DNA of 57,289 bases, taken from assembly GCA_019239975.1 (NCBI GenBank), contig JAFAZE010000041.1, forward strand, positions 1 through 57,289, in the 5' to 3' direction. Below, in pieces: positions 23,588-31,456 of the stretch. How positions within the stretch are numbered: the stretch's first letter is position 1; the number at the start of each line of letters is the position of its first letter. The position numbers and the translations under genes were made by a program. This DNA comes from Streptosporangiaceae bacterium. GTDB taxonomy: Bacteria > Actinomycetota > Actinomycetes > Streptosporangiales > Streptosporangiaceae. The notes beneath the pieces are model-generated. The model was not told where the DNA came from, did not search any database, and saw only the letters and a list, made by a program, of their open reading frames with translations.

Positions 23588-24549
23588 GCGCCGCGCCGGC
23601 CGTCCGCCGGCGGCGGCGCTCACGCGTCCCCGCCCTGTTCCTGCTGCCGTTCTGCCTGCTGTTCGCCGCGTTCTTCGTCGCGCCGATCGGCTACGCCGTC
23701 TACCAGAGCCTGTTCACCACGCAGCGCAGCGGCCTCGGGCTCGGCGCCGCCCAGACCGTCTTCAGCGGCCTGGCGAACTACGCCGCCGCGCTGCGCGACG
23801 CGGCCTTCACCGGCAGCATGCTGCGGGTGCTGCTGTTCATGGCGGTCGAGACACCGGTGATGATCATCTTCGCGCTGCTGCTCGCGCTCGCGCTCGACGC
23901 GGCATCGGTGCGGTTTCCCGCGCTCTTCCGCAGCGCGTTCTTCGCACCCTACGGCGTCCCGGGGGTCATCGCGTCGCTGCTGTGGGGGTTCATCTACGTC
24001 CCGGGGATCAGCCCGGTGGTGCAGGTGCTCGGCGGTGTCGGGCTGCACCCGGACTTCCTCGGGCCGCAGACCGTGCTGTGGTCCATTGCAAACATCCTGA
24101 CCTGGGAGTTCGCGGGCTACAACATGCTGGTGCTGACCGCGTCGCTGAAGGCGATCCCGGACGAGCTCTACGAGGCGGCGCAGATCGACGGTGCGGGTGG
24201 CCTGCGCATCGCGTGGCGCATCAAGATCCCGCTGATCTCGGGCGCGCTGATCCTCACGACCGTGTTCACGATCATCGGCACCCTGCAGCTTTTCGCCGAG
24301 CCGCTCGTGCTGCGCGGTCTCACCGCCAACATCTCCGACAGCTACACGCCGAACCTGAGCGCTTACACACAGGCCTTTACCGACAGCAACTACTCGATGG
24401 CCGCGGCCGAGGCGGTCATCCTCGCGCTTGCGGCGCTCGTTCTGTCGTTCGTCTTCCTGCGGCTGGTCCAGCGCGCGGGAGGCCCGGGCGCGGGAGGCCC
24501 GCGGGCCGGCCGGGAGGCAGGCCGCCGGCGGACGGGCGGGCGCCGGTGA
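23584..24549 (+). CDS. Sugar ABC transporter permease, MalF type
   Basis: GTG 23584 overlaps the previous stop and gives 321 residues. Six transmembrane segments are predicted. The conserved cytoplasmic EAA loop reads DELYEAAQIDGAGGLRIAWRIKIPL (seen in parts), the contact point for the ATPase. A basic, Gly-rich tail ends the protein, with a duplicated GAGGPRAG-type stretch. With its partner it forms the membrane channel for the galactoside. No ATPase gene lies in the operon, so a shared MsiK-type ATPase encoded elsewhere is expected, as is usual for actinomycete sugar importers. Confidence 0.9.
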   Translation: MSAAPAVRRRRRSRVPALFLLPFCLLFAAFFVAPIGYAVYQSLFTTQRSGLGLGAAQTVFSGLANYAAALRDAAFTGSMLRVLLFMAVETPVMIIFALLLALALDAASVRFPALFRSAFFAPYGVPGVIASLLWGFIYVPGISPVVQVLGGVGLHPDFLGPQTVLWSIANILTWEFAGYNMLVLTASLKAIPDELYEAAQIDGAGGLRIAWRIKIPLISGALILTTVFTIIGTLQLFAEPLVLRGLTANISDSYTPNLSAYTQAFTDSNYSMAAAEAVILALAALVLSFVFLRLVQRAGGPGAGGPRAGREAGRRRTGGRR

Positions 24550-25490
24550 GCACGAGAACGCTGCCCGAACCGGGTATCGCCCAGCGGAGAGCGCGTGTCA
24601 CCGGCAGCGGCCGGGCCGCCGGGCCGGGTGCTCGCCGGGCCGGCCGGCTGCCCGCCCAGGTCGGCCTGATGACGTTCCTGTTCGTCTGCACGATCTACTT
24701 CGTGCTGCCCGTCTACTGGGTGCTGGTTTCGTCGACCAAGAGCACCGCCGACCTGTTCGGGTCGTTCGGCCTGTGGTTCGCCCATTTCCGGCTCGGCGCG
24801 AACCTGCGGCAGCTGTTCGCCGCGGACCAGGGAATCTTCCTGCGCTGGCTGGCCAACAGCGTGCTGTACGCCGGGCTGGGCGCCGTGCTGGCGACGGTGA
24901 TCTCCGCCGCCGCCGGCTACGCGCTGGCCAAGTACTCGTTCCGCGGCCGTGAAGCGATCTTCTCCGTGATCCTCGCCGGGGTGATGGTCCCGCCTACCGC
25001 GCTGGCGCTGCCGCTCTATCTCATGATGAGCCGCGCGGGCCTGGCGAACAGTTACCTGTCCGTGCTGCTGCCGAGCATGGTGAGCCCGTTCGGCGCCTAT
25101 CTCGCGCGGGTCTACGCGGCCTCGGCCGTGCCGGACGAGCTGATCGAGGCCGCCCGCATCGATGGCGCGGGCGAGCTTCGCATCTTCGCGCGGGTCGCGG
25201 CGCCCGCGATGACCCCCGCGCTGGTCACGATAGGCCTGTTTACCTTCGTGGGAATCTGGAACAACTTCTTCCTGCCGCTGGTGATGCTGTCCAGCCAGAA
25301 CCTCTACCCGGTCACCCTCGGCCTGACCGTCTGGGAAGGCCAGACCTACCGGGACCCGTCCTTCTATCAGCTGACCGTCACCGGAGCCGCCGTGTCGGCG
25401 GTGCTGCTCATCGCGGCGGTGATCATGCTCCAGCGGTTCTGGCGCAGCGGGCTGACAAGAAGCGGGCTGACAACGGGAGCCCTGCGATGA
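24546..25490 (+). CDS. Sugar ABC transporter permease, MalG type
   Basis: GTG 24546 overlaps the stop of the first permease. The 314-residue product has a basic N-terminal region, six membrane segments and the EAA loop DELIEAARIDGAGELRIFARVAAPAM (in parts). SWYWVLVSSTK-like residues (PVYWVLVSSTKS) after the first helix are typical of the MalG half. The C-terminus carries a doubled SGLT motif from a 15-bp duplication (about 25446-25475). The gene end overlaps the GH42 start (ATGA), so import and hydrolysis are expressed together. Confidence 0.9.
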   Translation: MSTRTLPEPGIAQRRARVTGSGRAAGPGARRAGRLPAQVGLMTFLFVCTIYFVLPVYWVLVSSTKSTADLFGSFGLWFAHFRLGANLRQLFAADQGIFLRWLANSVLYAGLGAVLATVISAAAGYALAKYSFRGREAIFSVILAGVMVPPTALALPLYLMMSRAGLANSYLSVLLPSMVSPFGAYLARVYAASAVPDELIEAARIDGAGELRIFARVAAPAMTPALVTIGLFTFVGIWNNFFLPLVMLSSQNLYPVTLGLTVWEGQTYRDPSFYQLTVTGAAVSAVLLIAAVIMLQRFWRSGLTRSGLTTGALR

Positions 25491-27571
25491 GCGCCGCGGC
25501 GGACCCGCCCGGCGGCGGCCCGCGGCCCGCGGCCTCCCGCGCCGGGCGGTTCTGGGACCGGCTCGGGCACCTCGGCTACGGCGCCGACTACAACCCCGAG
25601 CAGTGGCCACCCGGCGTCTGGCGCGAGGACATGAAGCTGATGCGCGAGGCGGGCGTCAACATGGTCAGCGTGGCCATCTTCGGCTGGGCGCAGCTGGAGC
25701 CGCGACCGGGTCACTACGAGTTCGGCTGGCTCGACGAGGTGCTCGGCCTGCTGCACGAGAACGGGATCTCCGCCTGCCTTGCCACAGCCACCGCGTCCCC
25801 TCCGCCATGGCTCGCGCGCCTGTACCCGCAGACGCTCCCGGAAACGGCGGACGGCACCAGGCTGATGCCCGGCTCGCGCCAGCACTTCTGCCCGAGCTCG
25901 CCGGAGTACCGTGCGGCGGCGGCCGCGCTCGTCGAGCGGCTCGCGCGGCGCTACTCGGCACATCCGGCGCTCGCCGTCTGGCATGTCGGCAACGAATTCG
26001 GCTGCCACGTGCCCGCCTGCTACTGCGACCGTTCCGCCGCCGACTTCCGCCGCTGGCTGCGCGACCGCTACGGCGACCTGGACACCCTCAACGAGCGGTG
26101 GTCGACGGCGTTCTGGAGCCAGCGCTACGGCGAATGGGAGGAGATCGGCGTGCCGCGGCGGATGCCGGCCTTCGCCAACCCGGCCCAGCAGCTCGACTTC
26201 GCGCGCTTCTGCTCGGACGCGCTGCTCGCCTGCTTCACCGCAGAGCGGGAAATCCTGCGGAGCATCACGCCGGGCATACCGGTCACCACGAACTTCCTGT
26301 CCCTGTGGAAGCCGGTCGACTTCTTCGCCTGGGCCCCGCACCAGGATGTCATCGCCCACGACTCCTATCCGGACCCGCTGGATCCGGCCACGGTCTCGGA
26401 CGCGGCGTTCAACTATGACCTGATGCGCTCGCTCGGCGGCGGCCGCCCGTGGATCCTCATGGAGCAGGCGCCGAGCGCGGTGAACTGGCGCGGGCACAAC
26501 GCCCCGAAGCCGCCCGGGGTCATGCGGCTGTGGAGCTACCAGGCGCTGGCGCGGGGCGCCGACGCCATCATGTTCTTCCAGTGGCGCGCCTCGGCCGGCG
26601 GCGCGGAGAAGTTCCACTCCGCGCTGCTGCCGCACGGCGGAACGGCCACCCGTACCTGGCGCGAGGCGAGCGCTCTCGGCCGGGAGCTGCGGAAGCTCGG
26701 TGAGCTTCGCGGCACCCGTGTCCGCGCGGACGTCGCGATCATGCTCGACTGGCCCAGCTGGTGGGCGCTGGAACAGGACTCCCACCCGTCACAGGCGCTG
26801 CTGCTGACCGATCAGCTCCGGGCTCACTACAAGCCTCTTTGGGAGGCCAGCATCGCCGCCGACGTGGTGCACCCGGAATCCAGCCTCGCCGGCTACCGGC
26901 TGGTCGTCGTGCCGAATCTCTACCTGGTCACCGTGCAGGCCGTGACCGGCCTGCACGACTACGTCTCGGGCGGCGGGCATCTGCTGATGTCGTTCTTCAG
27001 CGGCATCGTCGACGAAAACGACCGGGTGCGGCTGGGCGGCTATCCCGCCCCGTTCACGGACCTGCTGGGCCTGCGCATCGGTGAGTTCTGGCCGCTCGCT
27101 CCCGGCGTGCGGGCCGGGGCGGAGTTCCACGACGGCCAGGACCGGTTCACGGCCAGCTTCTGGGCGGACGCGATCGAGCTGGCCGGCGCCGAGCCGGTCG
27201 CGAGCTACCGGGATGGCGAGCTCTCCGGGGTACCGGCGCTCACCAGGCACCGGTTCGGCGATGGCCTCGCCTGGTACCTGGGAACCAGGCCCGGCGAGGC
27301 GGCGATGCGCCGCATCGTGCTGGCCGCCGCCCGCGCGGCCGGAGCCGGGCCGCCGGTGCCCGGGCTGCCGCCCGGAGTCGAGGCGGTACGCCGTGCCGGA
27401 CCGCGCGGTTCCTACCTGCTGCTGCTCAACCACTCCGGCGACCAGGCGGACATAGGGCTACCGGTGCCGATGGCCGACCTGCTTGGCGCGCCAGGGCCGC
27501 GGGCGCGGATCCTGCTGCCCGCCAGAGGCGTCGCCGTGCTCCGCGAACCTTCCCACCCGAAGGAGCCCTGA
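25487..27571 (+). CDS. Glycoside hydrolase family 42 beta-galactosidase
   Basis: ATG 25487 overlaps the permease stop. The 694-residue protein has the GH42 layout: a TIM barrel (about 25-400), a trimerisation domain (about 410-620) and a small beta-domain at the end. E170 in NEFG is the predicted acid/base and E326 in MEQAP the nucleophile. CHVPACYC supplies the Cys cluster that binds zinc in many GH42 enzymes. No signal peptide is present, so it cuts imported beta-galactosides in the cytoplasm to free galactose. The following genes then oxidise that galactose. The stop overlaps a short frame at 27571. Confidence 0.92.
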   Translation: MSAAADPPGGGPRPAASRAGRFWDRLGHLGYGADYNPEQWPPGVWREDMKLMREAGVNMVSVAIFGWAQLEPRPGHYEFGWLDEVLGLLHENGISACLATATASPPPWLARLYPQTLPETADGTRLMPGSRQHFCPSSPEYRAAAAALVERLARRYSAHPALAVWHVGNEFGCHVPACYCDRSAADFRRWLRDRYGDLDTLNERWSTAFWSQRYGEWEEIGVPRRMPAFANPAQQLDFARFCSDALLACFTAEREILRSITPGIPVTTNFLSLWKPVDFFAWAPHQDVIAHDSYPDPLDPATVSDAAFNYDLMRSLGGGRPWILMEQAPSAVNWRGHNAPKPPGVMRLWSYQALARGADAIMFFQWRASAGGAEKFHSALLPHGGTATRTWREASALGRELRKLGELRGTRVRADVAIMLDWPSWWALEQDSHPSQALLLTDQLRAHYKPLWEASIAADVVHPESSLAGYRLVVVPNLYLVTVQAVTGLHDYVSGGGHLLMSFFSGIVDENDRVRLGGYPAPFTDLLGLRIGEFWPLAPGVRAGAEFHDGQDRFTASFWADAIELAGAEPVASYRDGELSGVPALTRHRFGDGLAWYLGTRPGEAAMRRIVLAAARAAGAGPPVPGLPPGVEAVRRAGPRGSYLLLLNHSGDQADIGLPVPMADLLGAPGPRARILLPARGVAVLREPSHPKEP

Positions 27572-27615
27572 TGTTCAAGCCCTCGATGCCCAGGCGCATG
27601 AGGACACATCCATGA
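27571..27615 (+). other. Short coupled frame between GH42 and the SDR gene
   Basis: ATG 27571 overlaps the GH42 stop (TGATG), has AAGGAG 6 nt upstream, and encodes 14 residues (MFKPSMPRRMRTHP). Its TGA overlaps ATG 27612, which opens a second 8-codon frame ending over the SDR start. It may relay ribosomes across the junction; it may equally be a by-product of the 23-bp duplication. Confidence 0.4.
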
Positions 27616-27639
27616 CGCGCATGAGGACACATCCATGAC
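27594..27639 (+). repeat. Perfect 23-bp tandem duplication at the SDR start
   Basis: The unit at 27594-27616, containing GAGGA and CCATGAC, is repeated exactly at 27617-27639. Each copy holds a ribosome site and an ATG, and the second copy provides the real SDR start. Confidence 0.9.
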
Positions 27640-28411
27640 CGGTGACAGCGGGAAGGCCGCCGGGCGGTTCGCCGGCCGCGTGGCGGTCGTCACCGGCGGC
27701 GCGGCGGGGATAGGCGCGGCCACCGCCCGGCGGCTCGCGGCCGAGGGCGCCGTTGTGATCGTCGCCGACATCGCCGACCAGGCAGGCGAGAAACTGGCCG
27801 CGTCGGTCCGCGCGGATGGCGGGAGGGCCGAGTACCGGCACTGCGACGTGTCGCGCACCCAGGCCTGGGAGCAGCTCGCCCGCCATGTGCTCGGCCGCCA
27901 CGGCCGGCTCGACGTGCTGCACAGCAACGCGTACACGGTGATCGTCAAGCCCGCGCACGAGCTGGCCGAGGCCGAATGGGACCGCCAGCTCGCCGTATCC
28001 CTCAAGGCCGCCTGGCTCGGCGCCCGGGCCTTCGCCCTGGCGCTGCAGGCCAGCGGCGGCTCGATGGTGCTCACCTCGTCGGTGCACGCGCTGGCCGGCC
28101 TGCCCGGGCACCCGGCGTACGCGGCCGCCAAGGGCGCGCTGTGCGCGCTGGGCCGGCAGCTCGCGGTGGAGTACGGGCCGGCGCTGCGGGTGAACACGAT
28201 CCTGCCGGGCCCGATCCGCACGGCCGCGTGGGACAGGGTCAGCGAGCGGGACAGGGAGCGCAGCGCGGCACAGACGATCGCCGGGCGGCTCGGCGAGCCC
28301 GACGAGGTGGCCGCCGTTGTGGCGTTCCTCGCCTCGCCCGACGCCTCGTTCATCACCGGCGCGAGCATCGTTGTCGACGGTGGCTGGAGCATCGTCAGGG
28401 ACTCGGCGTGA
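27635..28411 (+). CDS. Short-chain dehydrogenase, probable galactose dehydrogenase
   Basis: The 258-residue protein has the classical SDR fold. The cofactor loop is TGGAAGIG, with D following the second strand (VADIAD), which favours NAD+. The catalytic residues are Ser in SSVHALAG and Tyr/Lys in YAAAK. The usual NNAG motif is replaced by HSNAYT, a departure seen in some sugar-acid SDRs. Its place between the beta-galactosidase and galactonate dehydratase genes suggests oxidation of D-galactose to galactonolactone (inference). The start ATG lies in the second copy of a 23-bp duplication. Confidence 0.85.
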   Translation: MTGDSGKAAGRFAGRVAVVTGGAAGIGAATARRLAAEGAVVIVADIADQAGEKLAASVRADGGRAEYRHCDVSRTQAWEQLARHVLGRHGRLDVLHSNAYTVIVKPAHELAEAEWDRQLAVSLKAAWLGARAFALALQASGGSMVLTSSVHALAGLPGHPAYAAAKGALCALGRQLAVEYGPALRVNTILPGPIRTAAWDRVSERDRERSAAQTIAGRLGEPDEVAAVVAFLASPDASFITGASIVVDGGWSIVRDSA

Positions 28412-28442
28412 CCGTGACGTGCGGAGGGGGAGGCGATCGGGC

Positions 28443-29588
28443 GTGAAGATCACCAGCCTGGAGACGTTTCTCGTCGCCCCGCGCTGGCTGTTCCTGCGCA
28501 TCGACACCGACGAGGGAATCAGCGGCTGGGGCGAGCCGGTCGTCGAGGGCCGCGCGCGCACCGTGCGGGCGGCGGTCGCGGAACTGGCCGGCTACCTCGT
28601 CGGCGGGGACCCGCTGCGAATCGAGGACCACTGGCAGGTTCTCGCCAAGGGCGGCTTCTACCGTGGCGGCCCGGTCCTGTCCAGCGCCGTGGCCGGGATC
28701 GACCAGGCGCTGTGGGACATCGCGGGCAAGACCTACGGCGTTCCCGTGCACCGCCTGCTCGGCGGCCCGGTCCGGGACCGGGCGCGGATGTACGGCTGGA
28801 TCGGCGGGGACCGCCCCGCGGATGTCGCCGAGCAGGCCGGCGCCCAGGTGGAGGCGGGGTTCACCGCGGTGAAGATGAACGGTTCCGCCGCGCTCGCCCC
28901 GATCGAGACCCCGGCGGCAACCGCCGCGATCGTGCGGCGCGTGGCCGCGGTCCGTGAGGCGGTCGGAGACGAGTGCGATCTGGTGGTGGACTTCCACGGA
29001 CGGATGTCCACGGCGATGTCCCGCCGGCTGCTGCCGCTTCTGGAGCCACTGCACCCGCTGTTCGTCGAGGAACCGGTCCTCCCCGAATTCTCGCGGGACC
29101 TGCGGCGGCTGGCCGGCGCCACGAGCGTGCCCCTCGCGGTCGGTGAGCGGCTCTACTCGCGCTGGGACTTCCGGGACGTGCTCGGCACCGGCATCGCGGT
29201 GGCGCAACCCGACGTGTCGCACGCGGGCGGGATCTCTGAGGTTCGGCGCATCGCCGCCCTTGCCGAGGCCTACGACGTGGCGCTCGCCCCGCACTGCCCG
29301 CTCGGCCCGGTCGCGCTCGCCGCGAGCCTGCAGGTCGCGTTCGCCGCCCCCAACTTCCTGATCCAGGAACAGAGCCTCGGCATGCACTACCACCAGGGCA
29401 GCGATCTGCTCGACTACCTGCTCGACCCGGAGCCGTTCAGGCTCGCCGGCGGATACGCGGCCCCGCCCGGTGCACCCGGGCTCGGCGTGACCATCGACGA
29501 GGCGGCGGTGCGCCGCGCGGCGGAGATCGGGCACGACTGGCACAATCCCGTATGGCGGCGCGCGGACGGCTCGTTCGCCGAATGGTGA
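28443..29588 (+). CDS. dgoD: D-galactonate dehydratase, enolase superfamily
   Basis: GTG 28443 follows a GGAGGGGGAGG tract and gives 381 residues. Counted from this start, the metal ligands fall at D183 (VDFHG), E209 (FVEEP) and E235 (VGERLY). These are the same numbers as in E. coli DgoD, which supports both the start and the function. His284 (PHCPLGP) and Glu309 (IQEQSLG) are the expected catalytic residues. The enzyme removes water from D-galactonate to give 2-dehydro-3-deoxy-galactonate. It follows the SDR gene by 31 bp. Confidence 0.92.
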   Translation: MKITSLETFLVAPRWLFLRIDTDEGISGWGEPVVEGRARTVRAAVAELAGYLVGGDPLRIEDHWQVLAKGGFYRGGPVLSSAVAGIDQALWDIAGKTYGVPVHRLLGGPVRDRARMYGWIGGDRPADVAEQAGAQVEAGFTAVKMNGSAALAPIETPAATAAIVRRVAAVREAVGDECDLVVDFHGRMSTAMSRRLLPLLEPLHPLFVEEPVLPEFSRDLRRLAGATSVPLAVGERLYSRWDFRDVLGTGIAVAQPDVSHAGGISEVRRIAALAEAYDVALAPHCPLGPVALAASLQVAFAAPNFLIQEQSLGMHYHQGSDLLDYLLDPEPFRLAGGYAAPPGAPGLGVTIDEAAVRRAAEIGHDWHNPVWRRADGSFAEW

Positions 29589-29615
29589 GCGGACGGCTCG
29601 TTCGCCGAACGGTGA
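29562..29615 (+). repeat. 27-bp tandem duplication at the dgoD stop
   Basis: The unit at 29562-29588, which holds the last dgoD codons and stop, is repeated at 29589-29615 with one change (T to C). The second copy forms the spacer before the aldolase gene. Confidence 0.9.
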
Positions 29616-29618
29616 CTC

Positions 29619-30269
29619 GTGAAAGCTGGGCAGGACATGACGGCAGACCTCGCCACGCTGTTGCGGGAACACCGGCTGCTCGCGATCGTCCGCGGCACCG
29701 ATCCGGAGGCCGCGCTGCGCACCGTTCTCGTTCTCGCCGAGGCGGGCATCGGCCTCATCGAGGTGTCGCTCACCAGCGCCGGGGCGCTCCGCGTCCTCGC
29801 CGCCGCGCGGCGGGAGCTCGGGCCGGATGCGCCACTCGGGGCCGGAACGGTGCTCACCGCCGACGACGCCGCCCGCGCCGCCGGCGCCGGCGCCTCCTAC
29901 CTGGTCACGCCGGCGATCTGCGAGGACCTGCGCGCCGCGGCCGGCCACCTGCCCGTGCTGATGGGCGCGTTCACGCCGAGCGAGGTCGCCGCCGCCATGC
30001 GGCGCGGCGCGTGTGCGGTCAAGCTGTTCCCGGCCTCGCTGGGCGGTCCCGGCTATGTGCGGGCACTGCGCGATCCGTTTCCCGGTGTACCGCTCGTCCC
30101 GGTCGGCGGTGTCGCGCTGGCGCAGGCTCCTGCCTATTTCGCCGCCGGCGCGGCGGCCGTCGGCGCCGGGTCCCCGCTGATCGGCGACGCCGCGTCCGGT
30201 GGCGACCCGGCCGGGCTGAGGTCGCGGATCACGGCCTGGCAGGACATGCTCGCCCGGATGGCGGCGTGA
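29619..30269 (+). CDS. 2-dehydro-3-deoxy-6-phosphogalactonate (KDPGal/KDPG) aldolase
   Basis: The protein is of the Eda/DgoA class I aldolase family. HRLLAIVRG carries the substrate Arg, IEVSLTSAG the general-base Glu, and CAVKLFPAS the Schiff-base Lys (residue 129 counted from ATG 29637). LVPVGGV and GAGSPLI bind the phosphate. It should split the phosphorylated keto-deoxy acid into pyruvate and glyceraldehyde 3-phosphate. GTG 29619 is the longest start; ATG 29637, next to GGGCAGG, is as likely. The stop overlaps the kinase start (TGATG). Length (about 210 residues) is normal. Confidence 0.9.
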   Translation: MKAGQDMTADLATLLREHRLLAIVRGTDPEAALRTVLVLAEAGIGLIEVSLTSAGALRVLAAARRELGPDAPLGAGTVLTADDAARAAGAGASYLVTPAICEDLRAAAGHLPVLMGAFTPSEVAAAMRRGACAVKLFPASLGGPGYVRALRDPFPGVPLVPVGGVALAQAPAYFAAGAAAVGAGSPLIGDAASGGDPAGLRSRITAWQDMLARMAA

Positions 30270-31249
30270 TGGCCGGCGAGCGCGGCCCGGACGTGGTCAC
30301 CGTCGGCGAGACACTGGCGGCGCTGCGGGCCCGCGGCCCGCTCCGCCTGGGCGGCCCGGCCGGCCTGTCGGTGGCCGGCGCCGAGTCCAACGTGGCGATC
30401 GGCCTGGTGCGGCTCGGTCACGCCGTCCGCTGGGTGGGGCGCGTCGGCGCCGACGAACTCGGGGAACTCGTGCTCCGCACGCTGCGCGCCGAGAAGGTGG
30501 ATGTCAGCTACGCCATTACCGATGACCTCCGGCAGACGGGCCTCATTCTGTTCGAGCGGCGCGCTGGTCATCTGGTACGTGCGCTCTACTACCGCGCCAA
30601 CTCGGCGGGCTCGGCCATCACGCCGGCGGACGTGCTGCGGGCGCTGGAAGACGCGCCCCGCATCCTGCATGTCACCGGGATCACCCCGGCGCTCGGCGCC
30701 GTGGCCGCGGACGCGATCACGGCCGCGGTACACCGGGCGCGCGCCCTCGGGACGAAAGTCTGCCTGGACGTCAACTACCGCTCACGGCTGTGGACCGCCG
30801 AGCAGGCCCGCGCCGCGCTGCGGCCCCTCGCGGGGCTCGCCGACATCCTCATCGCCTCGGCCGGCGAACTGCCGCTGCTGGCCGATGCGGCCGACGGCCC
30901 CGGCCCCGCCGGCGACACCGAGACACGGACAGCGCAAGCCCTCCTCGCCCGCGGAACCGGCGAAGTCGTGATCACCCGCGGCGCGGCGGGCGCGACCGCG
31001 ATCCGCGCGGGGGAGCGCGTGTCGCTGGCAGCCCCCCAGGTCCCCGTCGTGGACGTCGTCGGTGCCGGTGACGCCTTCGCCGCCGGCTACCTCTCCGGCC
31101 TGCTCGACGGTCTCGACGTGCCTCAGCGTCTGGACCGGGCCGTCACGACGGGTGCCTTCGCCGTCGCCGCCGAGGGCGACTGGGAGGGCCTGCCCACACG
31201 CGCCGAACTGAGCGGGCTCGACGTCTCCGGGAACACCACCCTCCGTTAG
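30269..31249 (+). CDS. 2-keto-3-deoxy sugar-acid kinase (KDG/KDGal kinase), PfkB family
   Basis: ATG 30269 overlaps the aldolase stop. The 326-residue protein shows GGAxSN-type substrate binding (VAGAESNVAIGLVRLGH) and the PfkB ATP motif DVVGAGDAFAAGYLSG with catalytic Asp. Its place directly after the aldolase and dehydratase genes points to phosphorylation of 2-keto-3-deoxygalactonate rather than a free sugar, although DgoK of enterobacteria belongs to another family. It completes the De Ley-Doudoroff route. A hairpin follows 24 bp after the stop, ending the operon. Confidence 0.88.
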   Translation: MAGERGPDVVTVGETLAALRARGPLRLGGPAGLSVAGAESNVAIGLVRLGHAVRWVGRVGADELGELVLRTLRAEKVDVSYAITDDLRQTGLILFERRAGHLVRALYYRANSAGSAITPADVLRALEDAPRILHVTGITPALGAVAADAITAAVHRARALGTKVCLDVNYRSRLWTAEQARAALRPLAGLADILIASAGELPLLADAADGPGPAGDTETRTAQALLARGTGEVVITRGAAGATAIRAGERVSLAAPQVPVVDVVGAGDAFAAGYLSGLLDGLDVPQRLDRAVTTGAFAVAAEGDWEGLPTRAELSGLDVSGNTTLR

Positions 31250-31273
31250 GAACCCGGGCCGTGTACCAGCTTG

Positions 31274-31305
31274 CCCCCCGGCCTGCGCGAAAGCCGGCCG
31301 GGGCG
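31274..31305 (+). terminator. Hairpin terminator of the galactoside operon
   Basis: GCCCCCCGGCC pairs with GGCCGGGGCG around a 12-nt loop, 24 bp beyond the kinase stop. A few T follow (GTTGAAAG), but there is no long T-tract. Confidence 0.6.
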
Positions 31306-31346
31306 TTGAAAGACGATCATGGTTGCGCGACCCTTGAACATGGATG

Positions 31347-31377
31347 CCGCGGAGGTGAACGGATAATGACTCCGCGG
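31347..31377. promoter_or_regulatory. Inverted repeat upstream of the CHAD-ParA operon
   Basis: CCGCGGAG and CTCCGCGG form a perfect 8-bp inverted repeat with a 15-nt spacer, 80 bp before the CHAD start. The spacing (23 bp centre to centre) fits a dimeric regulator site or a small RNA hairpin. An AT-richer stretch (31386-31425) after it may be the promoter. Confidence 0.4.
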
Positions 31378-31456
31378 TGAATCAGCGAAAAGACTTTGGG
31401 CCGTATCGGGCAAATAGGGCATTACTGTACGCTTGCCCGGAAAGGAGCACGCGGTC

